Origin: Gammaproteobacteria bacterium
GTDB taxonomy: Bacteria; Pseudomonadota; Gammaproteobacteria; Eutrophobiales; Eutrophobiaceae
Assembly: GCA_003250975.1 (NCBI GenBank)
Contig: QKIY01000006.1
Coordinates: forward strand, 1-64,000
Direction: 5' to 3'
DNA length: 64,000 bases
Position numbers and translations under genes: made by a program. The notes beneath the pieces are model-generated. The model did no database searches. It had not been told where the DNA came from and saw nothing but the letters and a program-made list of their open reading frames with translations. Below, piece by piece: positions 53,532 to 63,300 of this stretch (positions are counted from its first letter, which is position 1; each line of letters begins with the position of its first letter).

Positions 53532-56168
53532 TTATGCAAGCGCGGCCTGTGCCGCGGCCAGCCGCGCGACCGGCACCCTGAATGGCGAGCATGATACGTA
53601 GTCCAGTCCCGCATTATGCAGGAACCTGATCGAACTGGGCTCACCCCCATGTTCTCCGCAGAGACCGCATTTCAGTGACTTTTTAACTGATCGGCCCTTT
53701 TTAACCGCCATTGTGACCAGTTGGCCCACGCCCGTTGTGTCCAGATACTGGAAAGGACTTCTTTCGAGTATGTGGTTATGAATATAGTCAGGGAGGAAAC
53801 TGTTGATATCATCCCGGCTGTAACCCAGTGTCATCTGGGTAAGATCGTTGGTGCCAAAACTGAAGAAGTCGGCATGATTTGCAATCTCATCAGCTGTTAA
53901 TGCGGCCCTGGGGATCTCAATCATCGTTCCTATCGCAATATTCAATTTGCGTTTATATCCTTTTGCCTTGCATACCGTACTTATTGTTTCACTGACCTGC
54001 TTATGAAGGATTTCCAGTTCCTTTTCTATTCCTATCAGGGGGATCATGATTTCCGCCTGTACCTTGACACCTTTATTTAGACACTGAATGGCTGCCTCGG
54101 TGATCGCCTTTACCTGCATTTCAAGTATTTCAGGATAGGTAATCAATAACCTGCAACCCCTGTGTCCCAGCATGGGGTTCTGTTCCGCGAGCCCCCATAC
54201 CCGCTCTTTTATTTCTGAAAGTTTAATTTTCAGGCTTTTTGCCAGCGCTTCCTGCGCAGGTTCGTCCTGGGGCAGGAATTCATGCAAAGGCGGATCCAGC
54301 AATCTTATCGTCACGGGTAGACCATTCATGACCTTGAATATTCCGGTAAAATCCTTACGCTGAAATGGCAGGAGTTTTTTCAAAGCCTGTTTCCGCTCCC
54401 CGGTGTCTTTTGCCAGTATCATCTCGCGCATGATATGAATTCTGTTACCTTCAAAGAACATGTGTTCCGTCCGGCATAGACCGATGCCCTCCGCACCGAA
54501 TGAACGGGCTTTACGTGCATCATGCGGGGTATCCGCATTCGCACGTATGCCAAGCTTTCTGTAACGATCGGCCCATTGCATTAACACATTAAATTCTCTG
54601 AGCAGTTTTGGTTCCACCTTGGGGATCTCGCCCAGCATGACTTCACCTGTTGTACCATCAATACTCAGTATATCTGCTTCCGTAAACTGACGACCGTTGA
54701 TGATGACCGTTTTAGTATGTTCATCAATGACTGTATTGACCGCACCGGCAACACAGCATTTCCCCCATCCTCTTGCAACAACCGCAGCATGACTTGTTGT
54801 TCCGCCTGTTGAAGTCAGAATGCCATCGGCAACATGCATACCATCGATATCCTCTGGACTGGTTTCCCTTCTGACCAGTAATACCCTTTCACCATTCTCA
54901 CTTTTCCTGACAGCATCTTCTGCCGTGAAGGCCAATTTACCTGACGCAGCCCCTGGCGACGCCGGCAGGCCATGAGACAATACGGTACGTGGTGCACTGG
55001 GATCAAAGGTAGGCAGAAGCAACTGGTTAAGATCAAGCGCCGGCACCCTGAGCAATGCAGTTTTCTGATTGATCTTTCTTTCCTTTACCATATCAACGGC
55101 GATCTTCACCGCTGCTTTCCCTGTGCGTTTCCCGGTTCTCGTCTGCAATAAATATAAATGTCCTTTCTCTATAGTGAATTCAATATCCTGCATATCACGA
55201 TAATGCTTTTCCAGTATCCTCTTGGTGCCCTGGAGTTCTATATATACATCGTTTCGCCATTTCTTCATCTCATCGACATGCCGTGGTGTCCTGATCCCTG
55301 CCACCACATCTTCCCCCTGGGCGTTCACAAGAAACTCCCCGTAAAATTTATTCTGGCCCGTTGATGGATTACGAGTGAAGGCAACACCAGTCCCTGAGTC
55401 TTCACCCATATTTCCGAACACCATGGTCTGGACATTAACTGCGGTTCCCAGCAAACCTTTGATATCGTTTATTTCACGGTATCGCCTGGCCCTGGGTATA
55501 TTCCAGCTCCTGAATACGGCCTCAATTGCCAGTTCAAGCTGAACGTAGGGATCCTGCGGAAAATCTTTTTTTGTCGTGGTCCTGTAGATCTTCTTGTAAG
55601 TTTTAACAAGTTCTTCAAGCCCTTTGATGCCCATATCCGTATCCTGTACCGCTCCGTACCTGGACTTGATTTTTTCAAATGCGGATTCGAATTTCTGATG
55701 TGCTACACCCTGCACGACGTCGCCGAACATATGGATTAACCTGCGGTAGGCATCCAGGGCAAACCGGTAGTCACCTGACTGGTTTGCCAGGGCATCCAGT
55801 GATTGATCCGTAAGGCCCAGGTTCAATACGGTATCCATCATCCCCGGCATGCTGACAGCCGCCCCGCTTCTCACGGAAACAAGTAAGGGAGTTTCACTTG
55901 AACCGAATTTTTTACCGGTCTCTTTTTCAATATGCTTGATATTGGCCTTCACGGAATCCATCAACCCTCGGGGGAGCCTTTTGCCCCTGGCATAGTATTC
56001 AGCACATACCTTCGTGGTGATGGTAAATCCCGGCGGCACGGGCAGGCCTATACTGGTCATCTCGGCAAGGTTCGCTCCCTTTCCGCCAAGCAGTTCTTTC
56101 ATGTCCTTGCTGCCATCCGTCCCTTTTTTTCCAAAATAATATATATATTTTTGAGTGCCTTTAGACAT
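53532..56168 (-). CDS. ppdK: Pyruvate, phosphate dikinase
   Basis: 878 aa. GGKGANLAEMTSIGLPVPPGF starts the nucleotide-binding domain, GGTTSHAAVVARGWGK has the phosphorylated His, and the C-terminal PEP/pyruvate domain has CGLCGEHGGEP. It interconverts pyruvate, ATP and Pi with PEP, AMP and PPi. It is divergent from the aspartase fusion gene through a 329-bp AT-rich region. Its presence suggests gluconeogenic or PPi-linked carbon metabolism. Confidence 0.96.
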   Translation of the reverse strand: MSKGTQKYIYYFGKKGTDGSKDMKELLGGKGANLAEMTSIGLPVPPGFTITTKVCAEYYARGKRLPRGLMDSVKANIKHIEKETGKKFGSSETPLLVSVRSGAAVSMPGMMDTVLNLGLTDQSLDALANQSGDYRFALDAYRRLIHMFGDVVQGVAHQKFESAFEKIKSRYGAVQDTDMGIKGLEELVKTYKKIYRTTTKKDFPQDPYVQLELAIEAVFRSWNIPRARRYREINDIKGLLGTAVNVQTMVFGNMGEDSGTGVAFTRNPSTGQNKFYGEFLVNAQGEDVVAGIRTPRHVDEMKKWRNDVYIELQGTKRILEKHYRDMQDIEFTIEKGHLYLLQTRTGKRTGKAAVKIAVDMVKERKINQKTALLRVPALDLNQLLLPTFDPSAPRTVLSHGLPASPGAASGKLAFTAEDAVRKSENGERVLLVRRETSPEDIDGMHVADGILTSTGGTTSHAAVVARGWGKCCVAGAVNTVIDEHTKTVIINGRQFTEADILSIDGTTGEVMLGEIPKVEPKLLREFNVLMQWADRYRKLGIRANADTPHDARKARSFGAEGIGLCRTEHMFFEGNRIHIMREMILAKDTGERKQALKKLLPFQRKDFTGIFKVMNGLPVTIRLLDPPLHEFLPQDEPAQEALAKSLKIKLSEIKERVWGLAEQNPMLGHRGCRLLITYPEILEMQVKAITEAAIQCLNKGVKVQAEIMIPLIGIEKELEILHKQVSETISTVCKAKGYKRKLNIAIGTMIEIPRAALTADEIANHADFFSFGTNDLTQMTLGYSRDDINSFLPDYIHNHILERSPFQYLDTTGVGQLVTMAVKKGRSVKKSLKCGLCGEHGGEPSSIRFLHNAGLDYVSCSPFRVPVARLAAAQAALA

Positions 56169-56497
56169 GATCTTAATCCTCTGCCTTAATTTAATCAGAC
56201 CCCCTGGATTTTTTATTTTTAAAATATATTGATGTGATAGCTAACGATGACTGTTTATTGGCCTTAAATAAAATCCGGCTTCACTGCCGTTTATTATTAA
56301 AAATAATATTATATAAATATTGTATAATTATCTAAAAATATAAATTGCCCGTCTTCCGCATACACATCAGATACAAACATATCTTTGCAGGTATGTTTTA
56401 TGCTTATATTGAAAAGAAAATAAAACTAAAAATAATACAATTATAAAAACAACCAAATAACATCAACACACTGTTTTATATCCAGAGGGAGATCACC
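56169..56497. other. AT-rich divergent intergenic region between ppdK and the aspartase fusion gene
   Basis: 329 bp with very high AT content (for example TTATTATTAAAAATAATATT). TATAAT at 56323-56328 is a possible -10 box for the plus gene but no good -35 box is seen. ATCAGATACAAACAT and ATGTTT repeats are present near 56370-56400. A possible bidirectional promoter, without a recognisable operator. Confidence 0.5.
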
Positions 56498-58372
56498 ATG
56501 GATACGAAGGAGATCAGCGACTTTCTCTCAACAATTGAATTGTTTCAGGATCTTGAGAAAGACGAAATAAATCAAATTGCCAAACTTATCAAAGTCAACC
56601 AGCATGGCCCGGAAACAAATCTTTTCATCGAAAATACGAAACGCAAGAATATATTCATCATTGTTGAAGGTGAGGTTCAGCTCTATAAGGAAGATTCTTT
56701 TGGCAATATCAGGAATTTGGTTATCTTTGGACCAGGAGACTTTATCGGAGAGAATGTCCTAATAGATCAATCCAATTATTCAACGTCTGCAAAAACCCTC
56801 TCAGATTCAATCATCTTGACCCTTGATGGTCATCTCCTGCGGGAAGATTATGAAAACTACGGTCGGATTATAATCAAAATGATCCGCCGCATATCAAAGG
56901 TGATGGTCAGGCGCATGCTGATTGCCAACAGGCATGTTGAAAGTGTCGCATCGCAATACATCACAGGTAAAACCCGCACTGAACATGATCTCCTCGGCGA
57001 CAGGGAGATACCGAACGAAGTGTATTACGGTATACAAACCATGCGCGCCATTGAAAACTTCAACATCAGTGGTGTGAAACTGAATTTCTATCCCTTGCTG
57101 ATTAACGCATTTGCGATGGTCAAGATGGCCGCTATTAAGGCAAATCATGAACTTGGACATATCCCGAATGACATTGCAGATGCCGTCGTGCAGGCCTGCC
57201 ATGAAATAATGAACGGGAAATATCATAACTATTTTTCAGTTGATATGTTTCAGGGCGGTGCGGGCACCTCGACCAATATGAATGCCAATGAAGTCATTGC
57301 TAACAAGGCCCTGCAGATTCTCGGATATGAACGTGGGCAATATGAATATTGCCATCCCAATAATCATATCAACTTTTCACAATCGACTAACGATGCCTAT
57401 CCTACTGCAGTTCACATAGCCCTGATCAACAGTAACAAGGAATTGATCGAGGTGTTGCTGGACCTGGTGTCCTCGTTTCAGAAAAAGTCGGTAGAATTTT
57501 CAGATATCATCAAGATGGGTCGCACACAATTACAGGATGCCGTTCCGATGACGCTGGGCCAGTCTTTCGAGGCCTATGCTGTTACTCTAGAAAGCGAGGT
57601 TGAGAGACTTAACCATAATGCCGGCCTGTTTCTCGAAGTCAATATGGGAGCAACAGCAATAGGCACGGGGATCAACACCGATCCCGAATACGGACACAAG
57701 GTGATCAGGCACTTGAGGGAGATCACCGGCCTTGACATTATTCAGGCAAGGCACCTGGTCGAGGCTACCCAGGATACTAGTGCTTTTATTATGTATTCAT
57801 CAGCAGTCAAGCGCCTGGCAATTAAATTATCAAAGATATGCAATGACCTGCGTCTTCTCTCCTCCGGTCCACGCACGGGCCTGAATGAAATTAACCTGCC
57901 GCCTATGCAGCCCGGGTCATCCATCATGCCCGGCAAGGTGAATCCGGTTATTCCGGAAGTAGTTAACCAGATTGCCTTCAAGGTCATCGGCAATGACTTA
58001 ACGGTGAACCTTGCTGTTGAAGCCGGCCAGCTCGAATTGAATGTGATGGAGCCGGTTATAGTCCAGAGTCTTTTTGAATCTATCGAAATGCTCAAGAATG
58101 GCATGAAAACGCTGAAGTATCGTTGCATAGATGGGATCACCGCCAACAGGGAAGTCTGCAAGAAATATGTCATGAACAGTATCGGCCTGGTGACCGCGTT
58201 GAACCCTGTCCTCGGCTACGAAGTCAGCAGCAAGGTCGCCAAGGACGCACTGGAAAGCGGCAAAGGGGTATACGATATCGTCCTAGAAAGGAATCTGTTA
58301 TCAAGGGAAGAACTGGATGAAATCCTGAACCCGGAAAACATGATCAAACCGAAGAAATTTTTCAGGAAATAA
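56498..58372 (+). CDS. aspA: Cyclic-nucleotide-binding-domain/aspartate ammonia-lyase fusion
   Basis: 624 aa against ~470 for normal AspA. Residues ~10-145 form a CRP/cNMP-type beta-barrel: FIIVEGEVQLYKED, FGPGDFIGENVLI and a following helix. The key Arg-Ala of the phosphate cassette (as in ..RxAxV) is replaced by NYSTSA at 93-98, so cAMP binding is not certain. From about residue 158 the aspartase fold starts (TEHDLLGDREIPNEVYYG); it has GGAGTSTNMNANEV, SQSTNDAYPTAVH and the lyase signature GSSIMPGKVNPV at 473-484. AGGGAG precedes the ATG. It probably makes fumarate from aspartate under allosteric control. Confidence 0.85.
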   Translation: MDTKEISDFLSTIELFQDLEKDEINQIAKLIKVNQHGPETNLFIENTKRKNIFIIVEGEVQLYKEDSFGNIRNLVIFGPGDFIGENVLIDQSNYSTSAKTLSDSIILTLDGHLLREDYENYGRIIIKMIRRISKVMVRRMLIANRHVESVASQYITGKTRTEHDLLGDREIPNEVYYGIQTMRAIENFNISGVKLNFYPLLINAFAMVKMAAIKANHELGHIPNDIADAVVQACHEIMNGKYHNYFSVDMFQGGAGTSTNMNANEVIANKALQILGYERGQYEYCHPNNHINFSQSTNDAYPTAVHIALINSNKELIEVLLDLVSSFQKKSVEFSDIIKMGRTQLQDAVPMTLGQSFEAYAVTLESEVERLNHNAGLFLEVNMGATAIGTGINTDPEYGHKVIRHLREITGLDIIQARHLVEATQDTSAFIMYSSAVKRLAIKLSKICNDLRLLSSGPRTGLNEINLPPMQPGSSIMPGKVNPVIPEVVNQIAFKVIGNDLTVNLAVEAGQLELNVMEPVIVQSLFESIEMLKNGMKTLKYRCIDGITANREVCKKYVMNSIGLVTALNPVLGYEVSSKVAKDALESGKGVYDIVLERNLLSREELDEILNPENMIKPKKFFRK

Positions 58373-58408
58373 GCTGACAGGGTCCGGAGCACTACCTGGA
58401 AAAAATAT

Positions 58409-59446
58409 CTAGGGTGTTTCTGTCTGACCTTCAGTGGTATCCGGCATAGGGGAACTTACGCTCTTACCCTGATCCCTGATCTCTTCATACCAGAGATCAT
58501 GATGCTGCCTGGCCCAGGTCGTATCTACCCTGCCCGTTACCATGCCTTCCAGCGCACCCTCGGTACCGATGGTGCCGATATAGATATGCCCGAGCGAAAA
58601 CGACATTAACAATATGGCAAGTATGGCATGGGTCAGATGGGCAAGTTGTATGATCTCCCGTTCCTGGTCGAAGTTAGGAAAATCAAGCACCAGACCGCTG
58701 ATCGCAACGCCGGCCCCGGCAAAAAACAGGGTCCAGAACCACGCTTTTTCACCTGCATTCATACGTTTTGCCGAGGGGTGTTTATCACCTATCATGCCGC
58801 CGAATTCCAGAAACCACTTGATATCGGTCTTGTCCGGTATGTTGTGTTTGAACCATAGTAGGATCATCACGACCAGCCCGACGATAAAGAAGGGGCCGGC
58901 GATATTGTGGACCCATTTGCAAATGATCGCATAACTGGAAAAACCGTCATGACCAAGCAGGGGAATGAGAACGGCTCGGCCATAGAGCAGGCTCAGACCT
59001 GTAAAGGCCAAGAGGATAAACAGGACAGCCGTATACCAGTGTAAAATCCGTTCTTGCTTATTCCATCTCTCCACCGTATCTCCGCTGCGTGGGTGGCCCA
59101 GTTCCACCTTTCCACGATAAAGATAAAAAGCACCCAATGCCAGGAGCGTGAATAACATCAATAATGCTCCATAAGTAGCTATCGGGCCATTGCGTAACTG
59201 CCGCCAGACCTCACCACTACCCTGGATCAATTCATTGGTTTCTCGGCCTGTAACTGCCGAATAACCATTTTCGTTGCTGCGCACCAGGCGCCAGTAATCG
59301 GCACGGGGATTGGTTTCTTCAGCAGCGTAGCCTGATTCCAAAGTATTAAATACCGATAGGATACCCAGAGACGTGAATAGTATTAGTACGGCAGCCAACC
59401 CGATCCTGGCCGGGCTTGATGATCTGGGACGGTACAAGGTATTCAT
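58409..59446 (-). CDS. Formate dehydrogenase gamma subunit, cytochrome b556
   Basis: 345 aa membrane protein. An N-terminal hydrophobic segment and a second (GALLMLFTLLALGAFYLY) precede four core helices with His residues that bind two hemes: ERILHWYTAVLFILLAFTG, YAIICKWVHNIAGPFFIVGLV, AHLTHAILAILLMSFSLGHIYIG. VERWNKQERILHW is typical of FdnI/FdoI types. It passes electrons from the iron-sulfur subunit to quinone. It is the last gene of the fdh operon. Confidence 0.9.
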   Translation of the reverse strand: MNTLYRPRSSSPARIGLAAVLILFTSLGILSVFNTLESGYAAEETNPRADYWRLVRSNENGYSAVTGRETNELIQGSGEVWRQLRNGPIATYGALLMLFTLLALGAFYLYRGKVELGHPRSGDTVERWNKQERILHWYTAVLFILLAFTGLSLLYGRAVLIPLLGHDGFSSYAIICKWVHNIAGPFFIVGLVVMILLWFKHNIPDKTDIKWFLEFGGMIGDKHPSAKRMNAGEKAWFWTLFFAGAGVAISGLVLDFPNFDQEREIIQLAHLTHAILAILLMSFSLGHIYIGTIGTEGALEGMVTGRVDTTWARQHHDLWYEEIRDQGKSVSSPMPDTTEGQTETP

Positions 59447-59482
59447 GGGTGTTCTATCGGGCTATTGCGATTATTCGGGCAA

Positions 59483-59671
59483 TCAACGATCCGTCTGCAC
59501 GGCCATTATACGTTTTCTCAGGACCTCATTACGTTCGTCCTGTGACAGTTCATGCTTGTCAATCTTGCCCTTGTAGACGCCGGGTTCATGGAATGTCACA
59601 TCAGGGCTCTCATAACACCCGGATAGCAGCAAAGGCATAGCAATCAAAATGCCATAACAGATTTTATTCAT
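59483..59671 (-). CDS. Small lipoprotein within the formate dehydrogenase operon
   Basis: 62 aa from ATG at 59669-59671; an upstream in-frame start would overlap the beta subunit gene. A signal peptide with lipobox LLSG-Cys19 is followed by YESPDVTFHEPGVYKGKIDKHE and a charged C terminus. It lies between the beta and gamma genes in a short gap of 23 and 36 bp. Probably anchored in the periplasm. The family is not named here; the HEPGVYKG block may be a conserved motif of a small lipoprotein family linked to respiratory complexes. Confidence 0.7.
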   Translation of the reverse strand: MNKICYGILIAMPLLLSGCYESPDVTFHEPGVYKGKIDKHELSQDERNEVLRKRIMAVQTDR

Positions 59672-59694
59672 GCAATCTCGCGGGGTCATTGCAG

Positions 59695-60279
59695 TCAGTC
59701 CTTGTAGGCAGTATTCCATCCCCAGGTATTGGGCCTGCCTTCCCTGCGGGTAACGCGTTCACGGTAGATATCTGCAACCTTGTCTCCGTCCCCGGCAAGT
59801 AGCGCCTTGGTGGCGCAGACTTCGGCACATAGCGGCAACTTGCCTTCGGCAAGCCGGTTACGGCCATATTTTTCGACCTCTTCCAGGGAATGATCGGGTT
59901 CCGGGCCCCCTGCACAGAAGGTGCATTTATCCATCTTGCCCCGGGAACCGAACAGGCCAGACTGGGGATACTGGGGTGCGCCGAAGGGGCAGGCATAGAA
60001 ACAGTAACCACAACCTATACAGATATCCTTGTCGTGCAGGACAACACCTTCCTCCGTGGTATAGAAGCAATCAACGGGACATACCGCTGCGCAGGGGGCA
60101 TCACTGCAATGCATACAGGCAACGGATATCGACCGTTCACCCGGCTCCCCGTCATCTATGGTTACCACCCGGCGGCGGTTGACTCCCCATGGGACCTGGT
60201 GCTCGTTTTTACACGCCGTGACACAACCGTTACATTCGATGCAACGTTCCGTATCACATAAAAACTTCATTCGTGCCAT
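59695..60279 (-). CDS. fdhB: Formate dehydrogenase beta subunit, 4Fe-4S ferredoxin-type
   Basis: 194 aa. Four clusters of Cys fit four 4Fe-4S centres: CDTERCIECNGCVTACK, CMHCSDAPCAAVCPVDC, CIGCGYCFYACPFG and KCTFC ... CAEVC. It lacks the C-terminal membrane helix of E. coli FdnH, so it rests on the gamma subunit. It relays electrons from the molybdenum site to cytochrome b. It follows fdhA by 25 bp. Confidence 0.93.
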   Translation of the reverse strand: MARMKFLCDTERCIECNGCVTACKNEHQVPWGVNRRRVVTIDDGEPGERSISVACMHCSDAPCAAVCPVDCFYTTEEGVVLHDKDICIGCGYCFYACPFGAPQYPQSGLFGSRGKMDKCTFCAGGPEPDHSLEEVEKYGRNRLAEGKLPLCAEVCATKALLAGDGDKVADIYRERVTRREGRPNTWGWNTAYKD

Positions 60280-60304
60280 AACTTATTCCTCTAAATTGAG
60301 CTGT

Positions 60305-63217
60305 TCAGGCCTTGCGTAAACGACACAGCGAAACCTTGGTCTCCTGCATGGCCGTTACCGAGTCATACCCGTAGGTAAGAATGATGTTACAGGACTCGCC
60401 CAGGATATAGGGGTCACATCCTTCGGGATACTTGTAACGACGGTCTTCACCCTGGAAATGCCCGCCAAAATGATAAGGCATAAAAACAACGCCCGGCGCC
60501 ACCCGCCGGGTGACAAAGGCCATTACCTTGATCCGCGCTCCCTCGGGGCCTTCTACCCAGCATTGTTCACGGTGTTTTATTCCTGCATTGTTGGCGTCGA
60601 CCGGGTTAACCTCGACAAACATGTCCTGTTGCAGTTCTGCCAGCCACGCAGTGGATCGGGACTCTTCCCCGGCGCCCTCGAATTCCACTAGGCGGCCACT
60701 GGTCATGATGATGGGAAATTCCTTCGACACATCCCTGTCCTGGACAGATTTATACCGGGTGGGCAGGCGGAAGAAGCTCTTGCGGTCCTCATAGGTCGCA
60801 TACTTGTCCAGCAGGTCGCGGCGATTGGTATAGAGTGGTTCACGGTGAACCGGCACCGGATCGGGGAACTGCCATACAACGCAACGGGCCCTGGCATTGC
60901 CATAAGGCGCACAACCGTGTTTGATAGCCACGCGGATAATCCCGCCGGAAAGATCTGTCTTCCAGCTTTTTCCTTCTGCCTCTTTTTTCTCTGCATCGGT
61001 CAAATCATCCCACCAGCCCAGTTCCTTGAGCATGTCGGCACTGAATTCCGGATAGCCCATTTCCAAATCCGAACCCTTTGTCCAGGATCCTTCTGCCAGC
61101 AGGCTGGTTCCATTGTGTTCGACGCCAAACCGTGCCCTGAATGGCAGGCCACCTTCGGCAACCGTCTGGCTGGTGTCATACAGGATCGGTGTACCGGGAT
61201 GTTTCATCTCCGGGGTACCCCAACAGGGCCAGGGCAAACCATAGTATTCGCCATCACAAGGCCCGCCTTCCGCCTTCAGGGTGGTCGTGTTGAAGGTGTG
61301 CCAGTTCTGCTGATGCAGTTTCAGACGTTCCGGGCTGTGACCGGTGAAACCGATGCTCCAGGCGCCGCGGTTGAATTCGCGGGTGATGTCTTCAAGATAC
61401 GGCTGGTTACCCTTAACGGCGATGTTCTTGCAAAGCTTGTCTGCAAATCCGAATTTCTTTGCAAACAGGTACATGATCTCGTGATCCGGCTTGGATTCAA
61501 ACAGGGGCTCAACAACCTTGTCACGCCATTGCACGGACCGGTTACTGGAGGTCACGGAACCGTATGTTTCGAATTGCGAGCAGGCAGGCAACAGGTAAGT
61601 ATCTTCCTTGCGGTCATGCAGAATGGCGGTGATCGTTGGGAAGGGATCGATGACCGTCAGGACGTCCAGTTTTTCCATCGCCCGCTTCATTTCAGGCGCT
61701 CTGACCTGGCTATTTGAGGCCATACCCCAATAAACCATGGCCTTGAGGTTCTCGTTTTGAGAGATATTCTGCTTCTCTTCCAATACCCCGTCTATCCAGC
61801 GCGAGACAGGTATTCCCTTCATGTTCATCAGTTTTGACTTGCTCCCTGTACCATCATCATAGGTGCCGGGATTAAAGCGTGAGACCAGCCAGTCATAGTC
61901 GATATCCCAGACTCTTGCCCAGTGACGCCAGGCATCATCAGAAAGCCCGTAATAAGCAGGCAGGGAATCGCAGTTCGGGCCCAAGTCCGTGGCCCCCTGC
62001 ACGTTATCATGACCGCGGAAGATATTGGTCCCGCCACCAGGCACACCCATGTTCCCCAGTGCAAGCTGGAAGATACAGTAGGCGCGGGTATTATTATTGC
62101 CGATATGGTGCTGGGTACCGCCCATACACCACACCAGGGTACCGGGCCTGTTCTCAGCCATCGTCCGGGCGGCCTTTAGCACATCCTCGGACGCAATGCC
62201 TGAAACCCTTTCGACCTCTTCAGGTGTCCACTTCGCTACTTCCCGGCGAACCTCATCCATGCCATAGACACGCTGCTCGATATAATTCTTGTCCTCCCAG
62301 CCATTCCTGAAGATATGCCAGAGCATGCCCCAGACAAATGGGACGTCGGTACCGGGGCGGATCCGGATATAGTGATCGGCGTGGGCTGCCGTGCGGGTAA
62401 ACCGCGGGTCTACCACTGTAAGTGGCGTGCCCCGCTCCTTGGCCCTGAAGATATGTTGCATCGAGATAGGGTGAGCCTCGGCCGGATTGCCGCCGATGAT
62501 GATGATTGCCTTGGCGTTATGGATATCGTTATAGGAATTGGTCATGGCCCCGTAGCCCCAGGTATTGGCTACACCGGCGACCGTCGTTGAATGACAGATC
62601 CTGGCCTGGTGGTCAATATTATTGGAGCCCCAGCAGGCCGCAAACTTGCGTAATAAAAAGGATTGTTCATTGCTGTGCTGGGACGAGCCGACCCAGTAAA
62701 CCGAGTCCGGTCCGGATTTTTCTCGGATGGCCAGGAGCTTGTCACCCAGTTCATCTATGGCCTGTTCCCATGACAGGCGAACCCACTTGCCACCCTTCAG
62801 TTTCATGGGATATTTCAGGCGCCTGTCGGCTAAACCGGTTTCACGGACCGATGCCCCCTTGGCACAGTGGGAGCCAAGGTTAATGGGGTGATCAAAGGCC
62901 GGCTCTTGGCCAATCCAGACGCCGTTTTGTACTTCTGCAATCACGCCACAACCGACCGAGCAGTGAGAACAAACTGTTTTAACCTGTTTTAGCGTGCCAT
63001 CGTAGGCCGGTTGACTAGGAAGGTTCGCCGCTGCCTTTCGCATCATGGGGGGCATCAAGGAGAGAAATGCAACTCCACTCGCGGCAAGACCCGATCGGCG
63101 GAGAAAGGTACGACGGTCGATGGACTCGCCAGTCAGGTTATTGTTAGCAGGTTGATTACAGGTTGTTACATCATTACTGTCTGCTTTGGAACCATTTATA
63201 ATTTTTTTAAGCTTCAC
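60305..63217 (-). CDS. fdhA: Formate dehydrogenase alpha subunit, Mo/W-bis-PGD, Cys-type
   Basis: About 970 aa. Tat signal DRRTFLRRSGLAASGVAFL at ~37-55 predicts export. The N-terminal 4Fe-4S site is Cys86, Cys89, Cys93 and Cys121 (numbered from the upstream GTG). The active-site residue is Cys211 in QARICHSTTV, where E. coli FdnG has selenocysteine. HNAKAIIIIGGNPAEAHP and the C-terminal molybdopterin-binding region are typical. GTG at 63215-63217 is favoured by the GAGGTGA site before it; GTG at 63224-63226 is an alternative. Confidence 0.93.
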   Translation of the reverse strand: MKLKKIINGSKADSNDVTTCNQPANNNLTGESIDRRTFLRRSGLAASGVAFLSLMPPMMRKAAANLPSQPAYDGTLKQVKTVCSHCSVGCGVIAEVQNGVWIGQEPAFDHPINLGSHCAKGASVRETGLADRRLKYPMKLKGGKWVRLSWEQAIDELGDKLLAIREKSGPDSVYWVGSSQHSNEQSFLLRKFAACWGSNNIDHQARICHSTTVAGVANTWGYGAMTNSYNDIHNAKAIIIIGGNPAEAHPISMQHIFRAKERGTPLTVVDPRFTRTAAHADHYIRIRPGTDVPFVWGMLWHIFRNGWEDKNYIEQRVYGMDEVRREVAKWTPEEVERVSGIASEDVLKAARTMAENRPGTLVWCMGGTQHHIGNNNTRAYCIFQLALGNMGVPGGGTNIFRGHDNVQGATDLGPNCDSLPAYYGLSDDAWRHWARVWDIDYDWLVSRFNPGTYDDGTGSKSKLMNMKGIPVSRWIDGVLEEKQNISQNENLKAMVYWGMASNSQVRAPEMKRAMEKLDVLTVIDPFPTITAILHDRKEDTYLLPACSQFETYGSVTSSNRSVQWRDKVVEPLFESKPDHEIMYLFAKKFGFADKLCKNIAVKGNQPYLEDITREFNRGAWSIGFTGHSPERLKLHQQNWHTFNTTTLKAEGGPCDGEYYGLPWPCWGTPEMKHPGTPILYDTSQTVAEGGLPFRARFGVEHNGTSLLAEGSWTKGSDLEMGYPEFSADMLKELGWWDDLTDAEKKEAEGKSWKTDLSGGIIRVAIKHGCAPYGNARARCVVWQFPDPVPVHREPLYTNRRDLLDKYATYEDRKSFFRLPTRYKSVQDRDVSKEFPIIMTSGRLVEFEGAGEESRSTAWLAELQQDMFVEVNPVDANNAGIKHREQCWVEGPEGARIKVMAFVTRRVAPGVVFMPYHFGGHFQGEDRRYKYPEGCDPYILGESCNIILTYGYDSVTAMQETKVSLCRLRKA

Positions 63218-63243
63218 ACTTCTCACCTCTATTGCAAAAGTGT

Positions 63244-63265
63244 GTTAGCGAATGATTCGCATAAC
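63244..63265. repeat. Inverted repeat between the Tat peptide gene and fdhA
   Basis: GTTAGCGAA-TGA-TTCGCATAAC folds into a 5-bp plus 4-bp stem with one bulged base and a TGA loop. It sits in the 83-bp gap before fdhA on the minus strand. It lacks a T tract; it could tune the ratio of fdhX to fdhA. Confidence 0.5.
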
Positions 63266-63300
63266 GACAGCGGGTCATTCAACTCTTTGTTGTTATAAAT

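Noticed and set aside
60305-63226. A selenocysteine-containing formate dehydrogenase.
   Set aside because: The active-site codon is TGC for Cys211; there is no in-frame TGA and so no need for a SECIS element.
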